A stretch of DNA of 45,405 nucleotides from Acidobacteriota bacterium. Lineage in GTDB: Bacteria > Acidobacteriota > Vicinamibacteria > Marinacidobacterales > Marinacidobacteraceae. Below, piece by piece: positions 33,896 to 41,829 of the stretch. Every line of letters begins with the position of its first letter. Position 1 is the stretch's first letter. The stretch spans positions 1 to 45,405 of the forward strand of contig VXWI01000053.1 in the NCBI GenBank assembly GCA_009835985.1, read 5' to 3'. Position numbers and translations under genes: made by a program. The notes beneath the pieces were generated by a model that searched no databases, had not been told where the DNA came from, and was given only the letters and a program-made list of their open reading frames with translations.

Positions 33896-34861
33896 ATGCA
33901 TCGCCTCCTCCCCGTCCTGATCCTCGCCGCCGCCTGCTCGGCGCCCCCCGAAACGGCCGACGCACCGGCTGATCCGGCGGAACCCCTGCCCCCGATCCTC
34001 GCCCAGAACGCCTTCCTCTACTACCGCGACCTGGCCGAGGCCGAGGCGTTCTATCGCGACACGCTCGGACTCCCGCTCGCCTCCGATTTCGGGTTCGCCA
34101 AGATCTTCCAGGTCGCGGAGTCCGCGTACCTGACGCTCGTGGACGAGGCGGAGGGGATGCACAGCGCCGACGAACCGAAGACGGTCGCCTTCGCGCTGAT
34201 CACCGACCGGCTCGCCGACTGGCAGGCGCGGCTCGACGCGGCGGGCGCGAACTTCCGGAGCCGCTTCGATCCGGAAGCGGCCGATCCCGAGGCGCCGCAC
34301 CACGGCTTCACGGTGTTCGATCCGGGCGGCTACATCCTCGAGTTCGAGCGGTTCCTCCCGCACGCCGAGAACGTGGACCTGATGCCCATCCTGGACACCA
34401 CCAAACCCCTTGGCGGCGACGACGCCGCGGCCGGCCCCGGCATGGGGTTCGAGGCCATGATCGTCTGGCTCTACTACCCGGACATCCCGGAGATGCTCGA
34501 CTGGTACCAGACGACGTTCGGCTTCCCCGAGAGCCTCGACCAGGGCTGGGTCAAGGGGCTGCGCACGTCCTATGCCGGATTCATCGGCCTCGTGGACTCG
34601 ACCCGGGGCATGCACTCCTTCACCGAGGACAAGGCGGTGACGGTGAGCTTCTTCGTGGAGGACGTGACGCCCTGGCATGAGCACCTCGAAGGAGCCGAGG
34701 GATACCGGTCGCGCACCGGAATCACCAGCGAGAGCGACCGCGTGACGGTGTTCGTGGGCTACGACCCGGGGAACTACTTCCTCGAGTTCGACACGTTCGT
34801 GGAGGCGCCGGGGAACGAGGAGCTCCGGGCCCAGCTCGCGGCGGTTCGGATCGCGGAGTAG
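33896..34861 (+). CDS. Lipoprotein with two VOC (glyoxalase-like) domains
   Basis: A 321-residue protein. ATG 33896 gives a short lipoprotein signal, MHRLLPVLILAAAC. Two vicinal-oxygen-chelate domains follow, residues about 38-155 (NAFLYYRDLAEAEAFYRDTLGLPLASD ... FDPGGYILEFERF) and about 185-310 (YYPDIPEMLDWYQTTFGFPESLDQ ... YDPGNYFLEFDTF). The terminal Glu of the metal site appears to be kept in both (LEF). VOC proteins are usually cytoplasmic, so export is unusual. The activity (isomerase, dioxygenase or binding) is not apparent. Its last 24 bases are duplicated downstream around an inserted repeat. Confidence 0.82.
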   Translation: MHRLLPVLILAAACSAPPETADAPADPAEPLPPILAQNAFLYYRDLAEAEAFYRDTLGLPLASDFGFAKIFQVAESAYLTLVDEAEGMHSADEPKTVAFALITDRLADWQARLDAAGANFRSRFDPEAADPEAPHHGFTVFDPGGYILEFERFLPHAENVDLMPILDTTKPLGGDDAAAGPGMGFEAMIVWLYYPDIPEMLDWYQTTFGFPESLDQGWVKGLRTSYAGFIGLVDSTRGMHSFTEDKAVTVSFFVEDVTPWHEHLEGAEGYRSRTGITSESDRVTVFVGYDPGNYFLEFDTFVEAPGNEELRAQLAAVRIAE

Positions 34862-34985
34862 CGCGACGCGCCTCCCCAACGCGCGCCATCTGCGCGAACG
34901 GGGGCGTTCGAGTTTCGCCTCCCTTCGGTCGGCGATGCCGGCCAGAGGCCGGCGCTCCGAGGCGGCGGTTCGGATCGCGGAGTAG
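34838..34985. repeat. 24-bp direct duplication flanking a 100-bp insertion
   Basis: The last 24 bases of the VOC gene, including its stop (34838-34861), recur perfectly at 34962-34985. Between them lie exactly 100 bases (34862-34961) whose right half is the dispersed double-hairpin repeat. The layout looks like an insertion with a long target duplication, or a tandem duplication later invaded. Confidence 0.85.
34911..34962 (+). repeat. Dispersed double-hairpin repeat, copy D
   Basis: The same repeat as at 20-70, with loop AGA instead of GGA in GCCGGCC-AGA-GGCCGGC. It ends at the boundary of the 24-bp duplication. A second GAGTTTCGCC start occurs at about 34989, followed by unrelated sequence up to the GH2 stop codon. 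Confidence 0.8.
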
Positions 34986-35039
34986 GCACGAGTTTCGCCC
35001 GGCCAGGCGCGGCGGTGCCCGTCTGAAGACCGGCGGTCC

Positions 35040-37925
35040 CTACGGCGCCCGGGGGCGGATCGGCGCCTCCGCCGCGCTGATCTCGACGGTGGCGGTCTCC
35101 AGCCCCGCGGATTCCGCGGTCAATCGGATCGTCCCCGGCTCTTTCGCCGCCTGAACAATGACGAGGGCCAACCCGTTGAAGGCGCGGCGGCTCTCGGCCA
35201 CGTCCGGCTCGTGGCTTGAGGGATCGCCGTTGCCCACCCCGATGATCTCTCCCGGTCCGTCCACCCCGAACTGAACCTCGTTGCCGGCGGTGGGGACGTT
35301 CCGACCCTCGGAATCCACGATCAGGACCTTGACCAGCGATACGTCCTCGCCGTCCGCATGGATGGTTGAGCGATCCGGCTCCAGCACGATTCCGGCCGGC
35401 TCGCCGGTGGTCTCGCGTCGGGCCGTCGCCACGGCTTCCCCGTCCCGGTAACAGGTCGCCGTGAGCGACCCGGGCGCCCACGGGACCTCCCAGGAGAGAC
35501 CGGAGAAGGGCTCGCGGTCCTTCAGGCCCTGGCTCTCCCCGTTGAGGAACAGCTCGACGGCGTCACAGTTGTTGAAGGACCGCACCTCGACCGTCCCGTC
35601 TTCCCCCACCGGCGGTTCGTTCCAGTGCGGGAACAGGTGGACGAACGGCTCCGAGCTCCAGGCGGACCGGTAGTAGTAGTAGTTGTCCTTGGGGAAGCCG
35701 CAGGTGTCCATGAAGCCGTACTGGGCGGTGACCACCGGCCAGTCGAAGGGGAACGGCTCGCCCCGGTAGTCCATTCCGTTCCAGACGAACCCGCCCGCCA
35801 CGTAGTCGGTCCCGGCGATCCGTCCCCACGTCTCCGCTGCCGAGGTGTCGTAGGAGCTGTGGTGGCCCCTGGCTTCGTCGTCCACGTAGATCCCGCGGGT
35901 GGTGAGGTCGTAGCCGGTTTCGAGCGCCAGCATCGGCCGGTCCGGGTTCGCGGCGTGATACTCGTCGTAGTTGGCCGGATCGAATCCCCGGGCATCGATG
36001 ACCTCCGCCAGGCTGATGAGGTCCCGCTCCGTCCCGATCTCGTCGGGAGAGGTGGCGCCGGTCAGCGGACCCACGCTCCCCGTCGTCGGCCGGGTGGGAT
36101 CGAGCCGCTTGATCGCGGCGTGCATCGCCCGCAACTGCTCGCCGGCCACATCGGGACCCTGCCGCAGGCCCTCGTTGTTCATGCTCCAGCCAATGACGCT
36201 CGGGTGGTTCCGGTCGCGGCGCACCATGCTCTCGACGTCACCGATCACGTCGTCCGAGGCGCCCATGTGGCGGTTCTCGACGAGCACCAGCATCCCAAGA
36301 CGGTCCGCGGCATCCAGTACCTCGGCCGCGGTCGGGTTGTGCGAGGTGCGGATGGCGTTCGCTCCCATCTCCTTGAGCTTCTCGAGCCGGTAGGCGTTGA
36401 TCCGGTCCGGGAGGGCCACGCCCACGCCGGCAAAGTCGGTGTGGAGGTTCGCGCCGTTGATCTTCACGTGTTCCCCGTTCAGGAAGAACCCACCCCCGTC
36501 GAATCGGAACGTCCGCACCCCGAACGGCGTCGCGGTCTGGTCCGTGACCCGTCCGCCCGCTTCCACGGTGGTCTCGAGGGTGTAGAGGTAGGGGTCGTCC
36601 AGGGACCAGAGCCTCGGATCCTCCATCGTCAACTCCTGGCGGAACTCCAGTTCGTTCCCGGCGCGAACCGTGCCGGCCGTTTCCGTCGTCGCGACCGTGT
36701 TGCCCTCCGCGTCGATCAGCGCGATCCGGAGCGTTCCCTCCGCCGGCTCCGCTCCGTCATTGACGAGCGCGGTCTCGACCCGCACCAGCGCCGAATCGTC
36801 CGTGACCTCCGCCGTGGTCACGAAGGTTCCCCAGCGGCCGACGTGCAGCGGGTCGAGCTTTGTGAGCCATACGTGGCGGTAGATGCCCCCGCCCTCGTAC
36901 CACCAGCCCTCGTCCCAGTCCGCATCGGCGCGGACGGTGACCGCGTTCCGGCCGCCGAAAATGGCCACGTCCGTGATGTCGTAGTGGAACCCGGTGTAGC
37001 CGCTCCAGTGGTGGCCCAGCCACTCCCCGTTCACCCAGACGTCGCTGTTCCTATACACCCCGTCGAACTCGAGCCGGATCCGCCTCCCGCGGTCGGCCGC
37101 CGGAAGCTCGAACGACCGGCGGTACCAGCCGACGCCCTTCGGCTTGTAGCCATGGTCCCTGTCGTACCAGAGCTCGTTGAAGCCGGGACGCTTCCCACCC
37201 GGTTGGTCAGCCCCCTTGGGATCGAACTCCCCGCCCACCACGAAGTCGTGGGGAACACGGACTTCCTCCCAGCCGCGGTCGTCGAACTCCACCGCCGCGG
37301 TCGCTACGGAACGCATTGCCGGGTCGTCGCGCCAGCGGGCCGGACGGTTGTAGTACGAGGCGCCCGCGATTCCGCCGGGACCGCCGGTGTTCTCGACCAG
37401 CACCGCCAGCGCGTTCGGCCCGCCCCGGTTCCAGGCCTGACCGGAGTCCAGGGTGACCTCGAAGGGCGCCCCGGCACCCTCGTGGTACACCAGACGGTTG
37501 CCGTTCAGGTACACGGTGGCGTTGTCGTCCACCGACTGGAAGTAGATCCGGGGCCGGCCGGTGGGCCCCGGCGGCAGCGCACCGAGTTCCGCCCGGAACC
37601 AGGCGAATCCCGGCTCTCCCGCGAACACATCGTCGCCCGGGGCCGCTTCCGGCCAACCGGAGACGTCGAGCCCCGGCGCCGCCAGGGTTTCCGCTTCCGC
37701 TTCCCCCGCCTCGCTCATCCGGAATCGCCAGGTCTCGACGGAATTCCCCTGAGGCAGCGGCACGAATCCCTCCGCCCGGCCCCGAAAGAAGCGCCACCCG
37801 TCGTCCATGAGCAGCCTCGTTCGCGGGGCCTGGTCCGGAGTGCAGGCAAGCGCCGGCAGCAGCGCGCAACCGAGTGCCGCGGCAAGCGGCCATACCGAAA
37901 GAGCCCCCGTCCGACCATGCCTCAT
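35040..37925 (-). CDS. Glycoside hydrolase family 2 (beta-galactosidase-like)
   Basis: A 961-residue exported enzyme. ATG 37925 has GGAGG eight bases upstream, and the signal LAAALGCALLPALAC suggests a lipoprotein. In order: a GH2 sugar-binding sandwich (residues about 70-330, with DRGRRIRLEFDGVYRNSDVWVNGEWLG-type sequence), an Ig-like domain, the TIM barrel, and C-terminal beta domains (DUF4982-like, then an Ig-like segment around VDSEGRNVPTAGNEVQF). The acid/base is probably Glu585 in WSMNNEG and the nucleophile Glu669 in LALETG. GH2 enzymes release beta-linked galactose, mannose or glucuronate; the sugar cannot be told. It lies 100 bases after cutA on the same strand. Confidence 0.9.
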   Translation of the reverse strand: MRHGRTGALSVWPLAAALGCALLPALACTPDQAPRTRLLMDDGWRFFRGRAEGFVPLPQGNSVETWRFRMSEAGEAEAETLAAPGLDVSGWPEAAPGDDVFAGEPGFAWFRAELGALPPGPTGRPRIYFQSVDDNATVYLNGNRLVYHEGAGAPFEVTLDSGQAWNRGGPNALAVLVENTGGPGGIAGASYYNRPARWRDDPAMRSVATAAVEFDDRGWEEVRVPHDFVVGGEFDPKGADQPGGKRPGFNELWYDRDHGYKPKGVGWYRRSFELPAADRGRRIRLEFDGVYRNSDVWVNGEWLGHHWSGYTGFHYDITDVAIFGGRNAVTVRADADWDEGWWYEGGGIYRHVWLTKLDPLHVGRWGTFVTTAEVTDDSALVRVETALVNDGAEPAEGTLRIALIDAEGNTVATTETAGTVRAGNELEFRQELTMEDPRLWSLDDPYLYTLETTVEAGGRVTDQTATPFGVRTFRFDGGGFFLNGEHVKINGANLHTDFAGVGVALPDRINAYRLEKLKEMGANAIRTSHNPTAAEVLDAADRLGMLVLVENRHMGASDDVIGDVESMVRRDRNHPSVIGWSMNNEGLRQGPDVAGEQLRAMHAAIKRLDPTRPTTGSVGPLTGATSPDEIGTERDLISLAEVIDARGFDPANYDEYHAANPDRPMLALETGYDLTTRGIYVDDEARGHHSSYDTSAAETWGRIAGTDYVAGGFVWNGMDYRGEPFPFDWPVVTAQYGFMDTCGFPKDNYYYYRSAWSSEPFVHLFPHWNEPPVGEDGTVEVRSFNNCDAVELFLNGESQGLKDREPFSGLSWEVPWAPGSLTATCYRDGEAVATARRETTGEPAGIVLEPDRSTIHADGEDVSLVKVLIVDSEGRNVPTAGNEVQFGVDGPGEIIGVGNGDPSSHEPDVAESRRAFNGLALVIVQAAKEPGTIRLTAESAGLETATVEISAAEAPIRPRAP

Positions 37926-38025
37926 GTCCGTCGCCTCCCGCAGACTGAATATGGGTCGCGGCGGGGGGCCGGCGCAAATGCGTTGCCGCCGGGCGCGGCA
38001 GCGCGCGCCGCCGCGCGGCCCAGGG

Positions 38026-38370
38026 TCAGGGTTCCGCTTCGTCCGGCCTGGCCGATGCGACCGAATCCACCACCCAGTCCAGGTACCCGGCCGAGCCGGC
38101 GCCGACCGCGAAGGCGAGGAATTCAGGGGTGTCGTAGGGGTGGAGTTCGAGCACCCGCGTCCGCAGCGGCGCGACGCCCGCGCCCGTCGTCTTGATGAGG
38201 AGAAGAACTTCCTCGTCGCGCGCGACCTTGCCCTCCCACCGGTAGATGGACGCCACCGGTCCGAGCACGTTGACGCAGGCGGCAAGGCGTTCCGCCACCA
38301 GCGCCTCAGCCAGTTGCTCGGCCTGCTCCCGGCTCGACAGGGTCGTCAGCGCGATCCAGCAGTCGGCCAT
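38026..38370 (-). CDS. cutA: CutA1-like divalent cation tolerance protein
   Basis: A 114-residue small cytosolic trimer-forming protein of normal family length. WIALTTLSSREQAEQLAEALVAERLAACVNVLGPVASIYRWEGKV matches the CutA core, followed by EEVLLLIKT and LHPYDTPEFLAF. CutA was named for copper tolerance, but its role is still unclear. It follows the heme oxygenase gene by 28 bases and is presumably cotranscribed. Confidence 0.92.
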   Translation of the reverse strand: MADCWIALTTLSSREQAEQLAEALVAERLAACVNVLGPVASIYRWEGKVARDEEVLLLIKTTGAGVAPLRTRVLELHPYDTPEFLAFAVGAGSAGYLDWVVDSVASARPDEAEP

Positions 38371-38398
38371 CAGATCCCGGGTTTCGTCTCCTGGCGCC

Positions 38399-39019
38399 TC
38401 AGGCGGCTACCGCGTCCGCGGCCTGGGCCTCACTCGCCAGCGTTCCCGCCAGCGTGAATGTCTCCCGCGCGGCGCGGACCGCCGCCTCGGGATCGGAAAG
38501 CGTCGCGCCGATCCTGTCGATGGCGCTCCGGAACTCCTTCCAGCGGGCCCGCTGACCCTGGCCGTAGGGATCGAAGTAACGCAGGCAACCGGCCAGCTCC
38601 GGACGGTTCTCCACGAGCGCGCGGCGGATGAAACGGTTGCCGTTCATGGAGCCCTCGATCACGTAGAAGGCCGCGAGAGTCGCTTCCGGAGTCCAGTGCG
38701 CGCCGCCCAGCGCGCCGGCGAACTCCAGGACCGCCCCGGAGGGCCGTTCGTGAGATCCGCCACCGAGGTCCTCCAGATCGCGGGCCAGCCTCCCGGCGTG
38801 GCCACCCATGGCCTGGGCGAAGTCCTGCCAGTCCGGCCCCCGGGCGAGGAGGCGCGCGTGGATCAGGCGGACGAGATCGAGCATCGCGGACTGGTGCGCG
38901 ACGAGCGCCGTGCGCGAAACCTCGCCCCGGACCAGGTCTTGCTGGAAGACGTGGTTCTCCGCCGCGGCGTGCTGGTCGGCGGTCCCCGCCTTGAGGCGAT
39001 CCGCGAGTCCTCCGGTCAT
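38399..39019 (-). CDS. Heme oxygenase (biliverdin-producing type)
   Basis: A 206-residue cytosolic all-helical enzyme that opens heme to biliverdin, CO and iron. ATG 39019 is taken; an in-frame TTG at 39028 is the alternative. The proximal heme ligand is His17 in LKAGTADQHAAAEN. The distal helix reads AAFYVIEGSMNGNRFI, matching the YVLEGSxLGG pattern of bacterial BphO/HemO-type enzymes, with Asn in place of one Gly. No phytochrome or heme-uptake gene is in the window, so whether it serves iron acquisition, bilin synthesis or heme turnover cannot be decided. It lies between a tiny membrane protein and cutA on one strand. Confidence 0.87.
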   Translation of the reverse strand: MTGGLADRLKAGTADQHAAAENHVFQQDLVRGEVSRTALVAHQSAMLDLVRLIHARLLARGPDWQDFAQAMGGHAGRLARDLEDLGGGSHERPSGAVLEFAGALGGAHWTPEATLAAFYVIEGSMNGNRFIRRALVENRPELAGCLRYFDPYGQGQRARWKEFRSAIDRIGATLSDPEAAVRAARETFTLAGTLASEAQAADAVAA

Positions 39020-39035
39020 GGCCGACAACTCGTGG

Positions 39036-39188
39036 CTACCGCGTCAGGGCCCACGCCCCGGCCGCAATCACGCCGAGCCAGACGAGGCCTTTGATCAGGA
39101 AGAAGAGGAACGCCGCGCCGGCGATCTTCTTGACGACGGGGCGATTCGCGCCGGGAAGACGTTGCCAGAAACTGGTATTGGACCTCAT
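39036..39188 (-). CDS. Small single-pass membrane protein
   Basis: A 50-residue frame starting MRSNTSFWQRLPGANRP and continuing with a basic VVKKIAG, one hydrophobic segment (AAFLFFLIKGLVWLGVIAAGAWAL) and a stop after TR. It ends 16 bases before the heme oxygenase ATG. Length, position and charge pattern (positive N-side, one helix) argue for a real gene, perhaps a membrane partner of the oxygenase, but no family is recognised. Confidence 0.6.
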   Translation of the reverse strand: MRSNTSFWQRLPGANRPVVKKIAGAAFLFFLIKGLVWLGVIAAGAWALTR

Positions 39189-39231
39189 CTTCGCGCGAGC
39201 AGGATAGGAAGGAACGACAGTGCCGTCAAGG

Positions 39232-39418
39232 CTAGCAGTCGGTGGTGAAACCCACGTGAGCGCCGAGGCGGGTGAGGCGCCCGGCTGACAAGGCGCGTGA
39301 GGGAGGAATACCGGGTGTATTCCGACCGAAACGCAACGCAGAGCGCCTCGCAGAGGCGCGGTTCAGGCGGTATGCATCGCCCGCCGAACGCCGCGTGGGT
39401 TTTGCCGCCGGCTGCTAG
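39232..39418. mobile_element. MITE-like structured element, copy 2
   Basis: A 187-bp element bounded by CTAG on both sides, with terminal inverted repeats of about 25 bases (CTAGCAGTCGGTGG at the left; CCGCCGGCTGCTAG at the right). Its core at 39285-39338 matches 5410-5614 read on the minus strand. Hairpins: GGAATAC (39305-39311) with GTATTCC (39317-39323), and GCGCCTC (39343-39349) with GAGGCGC (39353-39359). The right-hand CTAG supplies the stop codon of the serine hydrolase gene. No transposase. Confidence 0.88.
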
Positions 39419-40935
39419 TCCGCGACGCGCCGGAACCTCGTTTCGCCGAGCGAAAGGCCGGCGGGATTCCCCGCGGAATCGAGGTCAAAGGTCACCAGCA
39501 ACTCGCCGCGCCAGCGGGCGTCCCAGGCTACCCGGAAGGTCTCGTGGCTCCAGTGGGTGAGCGGCCCCTGGAGACCCGGGCCGTACTCGAGGCGGATGCC
39601 TTCCTCCCCGGCGCGGACCACGATCTCGCCTCCCACCTCGTGGCGGTAGGTCCCGGCGTACGCGGACGGCTCGAGGTGGGACCGGGAGCCCTCCACCCGC
39701 GCCGTCTGCAGCGCGGCGAGCGCCTTCTCCTGCGCTTCGGCCAGTCCGTCGTAGAGCTCCTTCAGCTCCGAACTCCAGTTCCGGAACGGCTTTCCGAGCA
39801 GGGCGTCGAGGCCCCGCAGCATCAGCGCGTGCCGCACCTCCACGTGATCGCGGTTGCCGAGGACATAGACGCCGATCCCCTCGTCCCGGATCAGGCCGGC
39901 GATGGCCACCATCCCGTCGATGCTCCCGGTGTGGAAGTCGAGAGCCTCTCCGTCGTAGTCCTGCTGGAACCAGCCGAGGCCGTAGGTCACCCACTTGGGA
40001 TTCGTGAGTTGCTGGGTCGGGTAGAAACCGGCCCGGTCCACCAGCGACTGGGGACGGAACATCTCCTCGACCACCGCCTCGCTGAGAATCCGCGTCCCGT
40101 CAGCCGCCACTCCGGACGCGAGGAGCATCCGCAGCCAAAGCGACATCTCGCGGACGGAACTCCACACCGATCCCGCCGCGGCGACCGCATCCACCGGGGC
40201 GTTTTCGATGGCCACCGTCTCGCCGTCCACGACGTGGTGGGGCGAGGCCACGTTGCCCCGGCCGCGGGTGAGCGCGAGCAGAGGCACCGTTCGCTCCATC
40301 CCCAGCCGGTCGAAGATGCGCGAGTCCACGAAGTCGTGCCACGGCATGCCCGAGACGCGCTTCACGACCTCGCCGGCGGTCGCGTACATCACGTTCTGGT
40401 AGATGAACCCGGACCGCATCGAGTAGGCGGGCTCGACGTGGCGGAGCCGCGACAGCATCTCGTCCATGTCGGTGTCCTGGCCGTACCAGAAGAGATCGGT
40501 ATTCGGCAGGCCGCCGCGGTGCGTCAGGAGATCCCGCACGGTCATCGCCTCGCTGACCCAGGGATCGTCAACCTCGAACTCGGGGATGTGCCGGCGCACC
40601 GGGTCGTCCCAACCCAGCTTCCCCTCGTCCACGAGGATGCCGAGCGTCGCGGCGGTCATGGCCTTGGTGGTCGAGCCGATCGAGAACAGGGTGTCAGGGT
40701 CCACCGCCTCGGGTTTTCCGAGTTCAAGCGCGCCGTAGCCGCGGGCGAACAGCAGTTCCTGCCCCCGGACGACGGCGACCGCGAGACCGGTCGCGTCCCA
40801 GTCGGCGACCGCCCGCTCGACGTAGTCGTGGAATTCACCGGCGTCGAACTCCTGGAATGCCGAGACCGGAGCCGACCAAGGCACCGCGGCGAGCAGCAGG
40901 GCCGCCGCACGTCGGGAGCGCGCGCCGGCGATCAT
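39415..40935 (-). CDS. Exported serine hydrolase, class C beta-lactamase/CubicO-like
   Basis: A 506-residue protein. ATG 40935 overlaps the upstream gene's stop (TGATG), and the signal peptide RRAAALLLAAVPWSAPVSA follows. The serine nucleophile and lysine are Ser88-Thr-Thr-Lys91, the second motif is Tyr179-Gln-Asn181, and HTGS takes the place of KTG. After the hydrolase domain (to about residue 370) comes a beta-rich C-terminal domain like DUF3471 (YAGTYRHEVGGEIVVR). Members of this large family are esterases, D-amino-acid peptidases or amidases rather than true beta-lactamases; which applies here is unknown. The stop TAG lies in the CTAG of a MITE-like element end. It is the last gene of a three-gene run. 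Confidence 0.9.
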   Translation of the reverse strand: MIAGARSRRAAALLLAAVPWSAPVSAFQEFDAGEFHDYVERAVADWDATGLAVAVVRGQELLFARGYGALELGKPEAVDPDTLFSIGSTTKAMTAATLGILVDEGKLGWDDPVRRHIPEFEVDDPWVSEAMTVRDLLTHRGGLPNTDLFWYGQDTDMDEMLSRLRHVEPAYSMRSGFIYQNVMYATAGEVVKRVSGMPWHDFVDSRIFDRLGMERTVPLLALTRGRGNVASPHHVVDGETVAIENAPVDAVAAAGSVWSSVREMSLWLRMLLASGVAADGTRILSEAVVEEMFRPQSLVDRAGFYPTQQLTNPKWVTYGLGWFQQDYDGEALDFHTGSIDGMVAIAGLIRDEGIGVYVLGNRDHVEVRHALMLRGLDALLGKPFRNWSSELKELYDGLAEAQEKALAALQTARVEGSRSHLEPSAYAGTYRHEVGGEIVVRAGEEGIRLEYGPGLQGPLTHWSHETFRVAWDARWRGELLVTFDLDSAGNPAGLSLGETRFRRVAD

Positions 40936-41819
40936 CAGGAGCTGCACCCCTCCTCGTGAGGCAGCAGGGAACGGGCGAGGATCTGGTGAAGGGCGCCGTG
41001 GTAGTCCCACCGCGTTCCGTGATTGGCATCCGCGAAGGCTTCGAGGAGACCCGCCGCCACCGGGCCTTCGTAGACCCGGCACTCGAACTCCATTTCGTGG
41101 GTCTCCGGCGGTAGATCCGGGAGCGGCCAGGGCCGCTCGTTCAGCACCGACGGCTCGGGAGGCATGGGGCCCACGCTGACGTACACCTGCACGCGCTCGC
41201 CGAGGTAGACGGTGGCCGCCGTGTCGGCGGTGGCCTGGTCGAGGCGCTGCATCAGTTCGCGGACCGCAATCACCCGGGGATCGGTGTGCGATATCGAGCC
41301 CGGGGCCTCGATGCGGAGCAGATGCGAACCCTGCCGGTCGCGCAGCACCACCTCGTAGGACGGCGCATCGGCGATCACGGGGCCCGTGGTGGGCTGGGGG
41401 ATGTTCACCTCGCCGAGCTGGGAGATCCCGGTCGCCGCGGTTGCCTCGATGATCGCCGCCAGGTCCTCCGCGGAAAGCCGCCCCACCTGGATGTTCGGCA
41501 GCAGCGGACCGGGAAAGATCTCGATGGTCGGCCCCTCGTTGTACATCTCCCCTCCGACGGTCACCGCGTAGCGGGGCGGCCGGCCCAGCGAGTATTCGAT
41601 GGGAACGAAACCCGGGCCCTCCCAGACTTCCAGAAAGACGTGTCCGGGATCGGCGGGAAGATCGAGCGTTTCCGGCGGCGGGCCGACCGGGGGCGGCTCC
41701 GGAGGCGGCGGGGCTGTGGGCGCGGGAGCGTCCTCCGATCCGCACCCCGCAGCGAGCGCCGCCAGGATGGTGAGCGCGGCGAGCGCGCGACCGGGCGCGG
41801 CCTTGCTGAACATGCCCAC
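40935..41819 (-). CDS. Hypothetical lipoprotein
   Basis: A 294-residue protein with a good lipobox (LTILAALAAGC), a Pro/Ala-rich linker to about residue 50 and a mixed alpha/beta body with no family I recognise (GHVFLEVWEGPGFVPIEYSLG, QVGRLSAEDLAAIIEATAATGI). Two Cys near the end (HEMEFECRVYEG and the terminal EEGCSS) may pair. It starts 10 bases after the ferritin-like/VIT gene and its stop overlaps the serine hydrolase start, so the three genes probably form one operon. The combination gives no clear function. Confidence 0.75.
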   Translation of the reverse strand: MGMFSKAAPGRALAALTILAALAAGCGSEDAPAPTAPPPPEPPPVGPPPETLDLPADPGHVFLEVWEGPGFVPIEYSLGRPPRYAVTVGGEMYNEGPTIEIFPGPLLPNIQVGRLSAEDLAAIIEATAATGISQLGEVNIPQPTTGPVIADAPSYEVVLRDRQGSHLLRIEAPGSISHTDPRVIAVRELMQRLDQATADTAATVYLGERVQVYVSVGPMPPEPSVLNERPWPLPDLPPETHEMEFECRVYEGPVAAGLLEAFADANHGTRWDYHGALHQILARSLLPHEEGCSS

Positions 41820-41829
41820 GCCGGCCCCG

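Noticed and set aside
35625-38195. 856-codon open frame on + opposite the GH2 gene
   Set aside because: It mirrors the GH2 gene and is a GC-rich antisense shadow with Val/Arg/Gly-biased composition and no domain.
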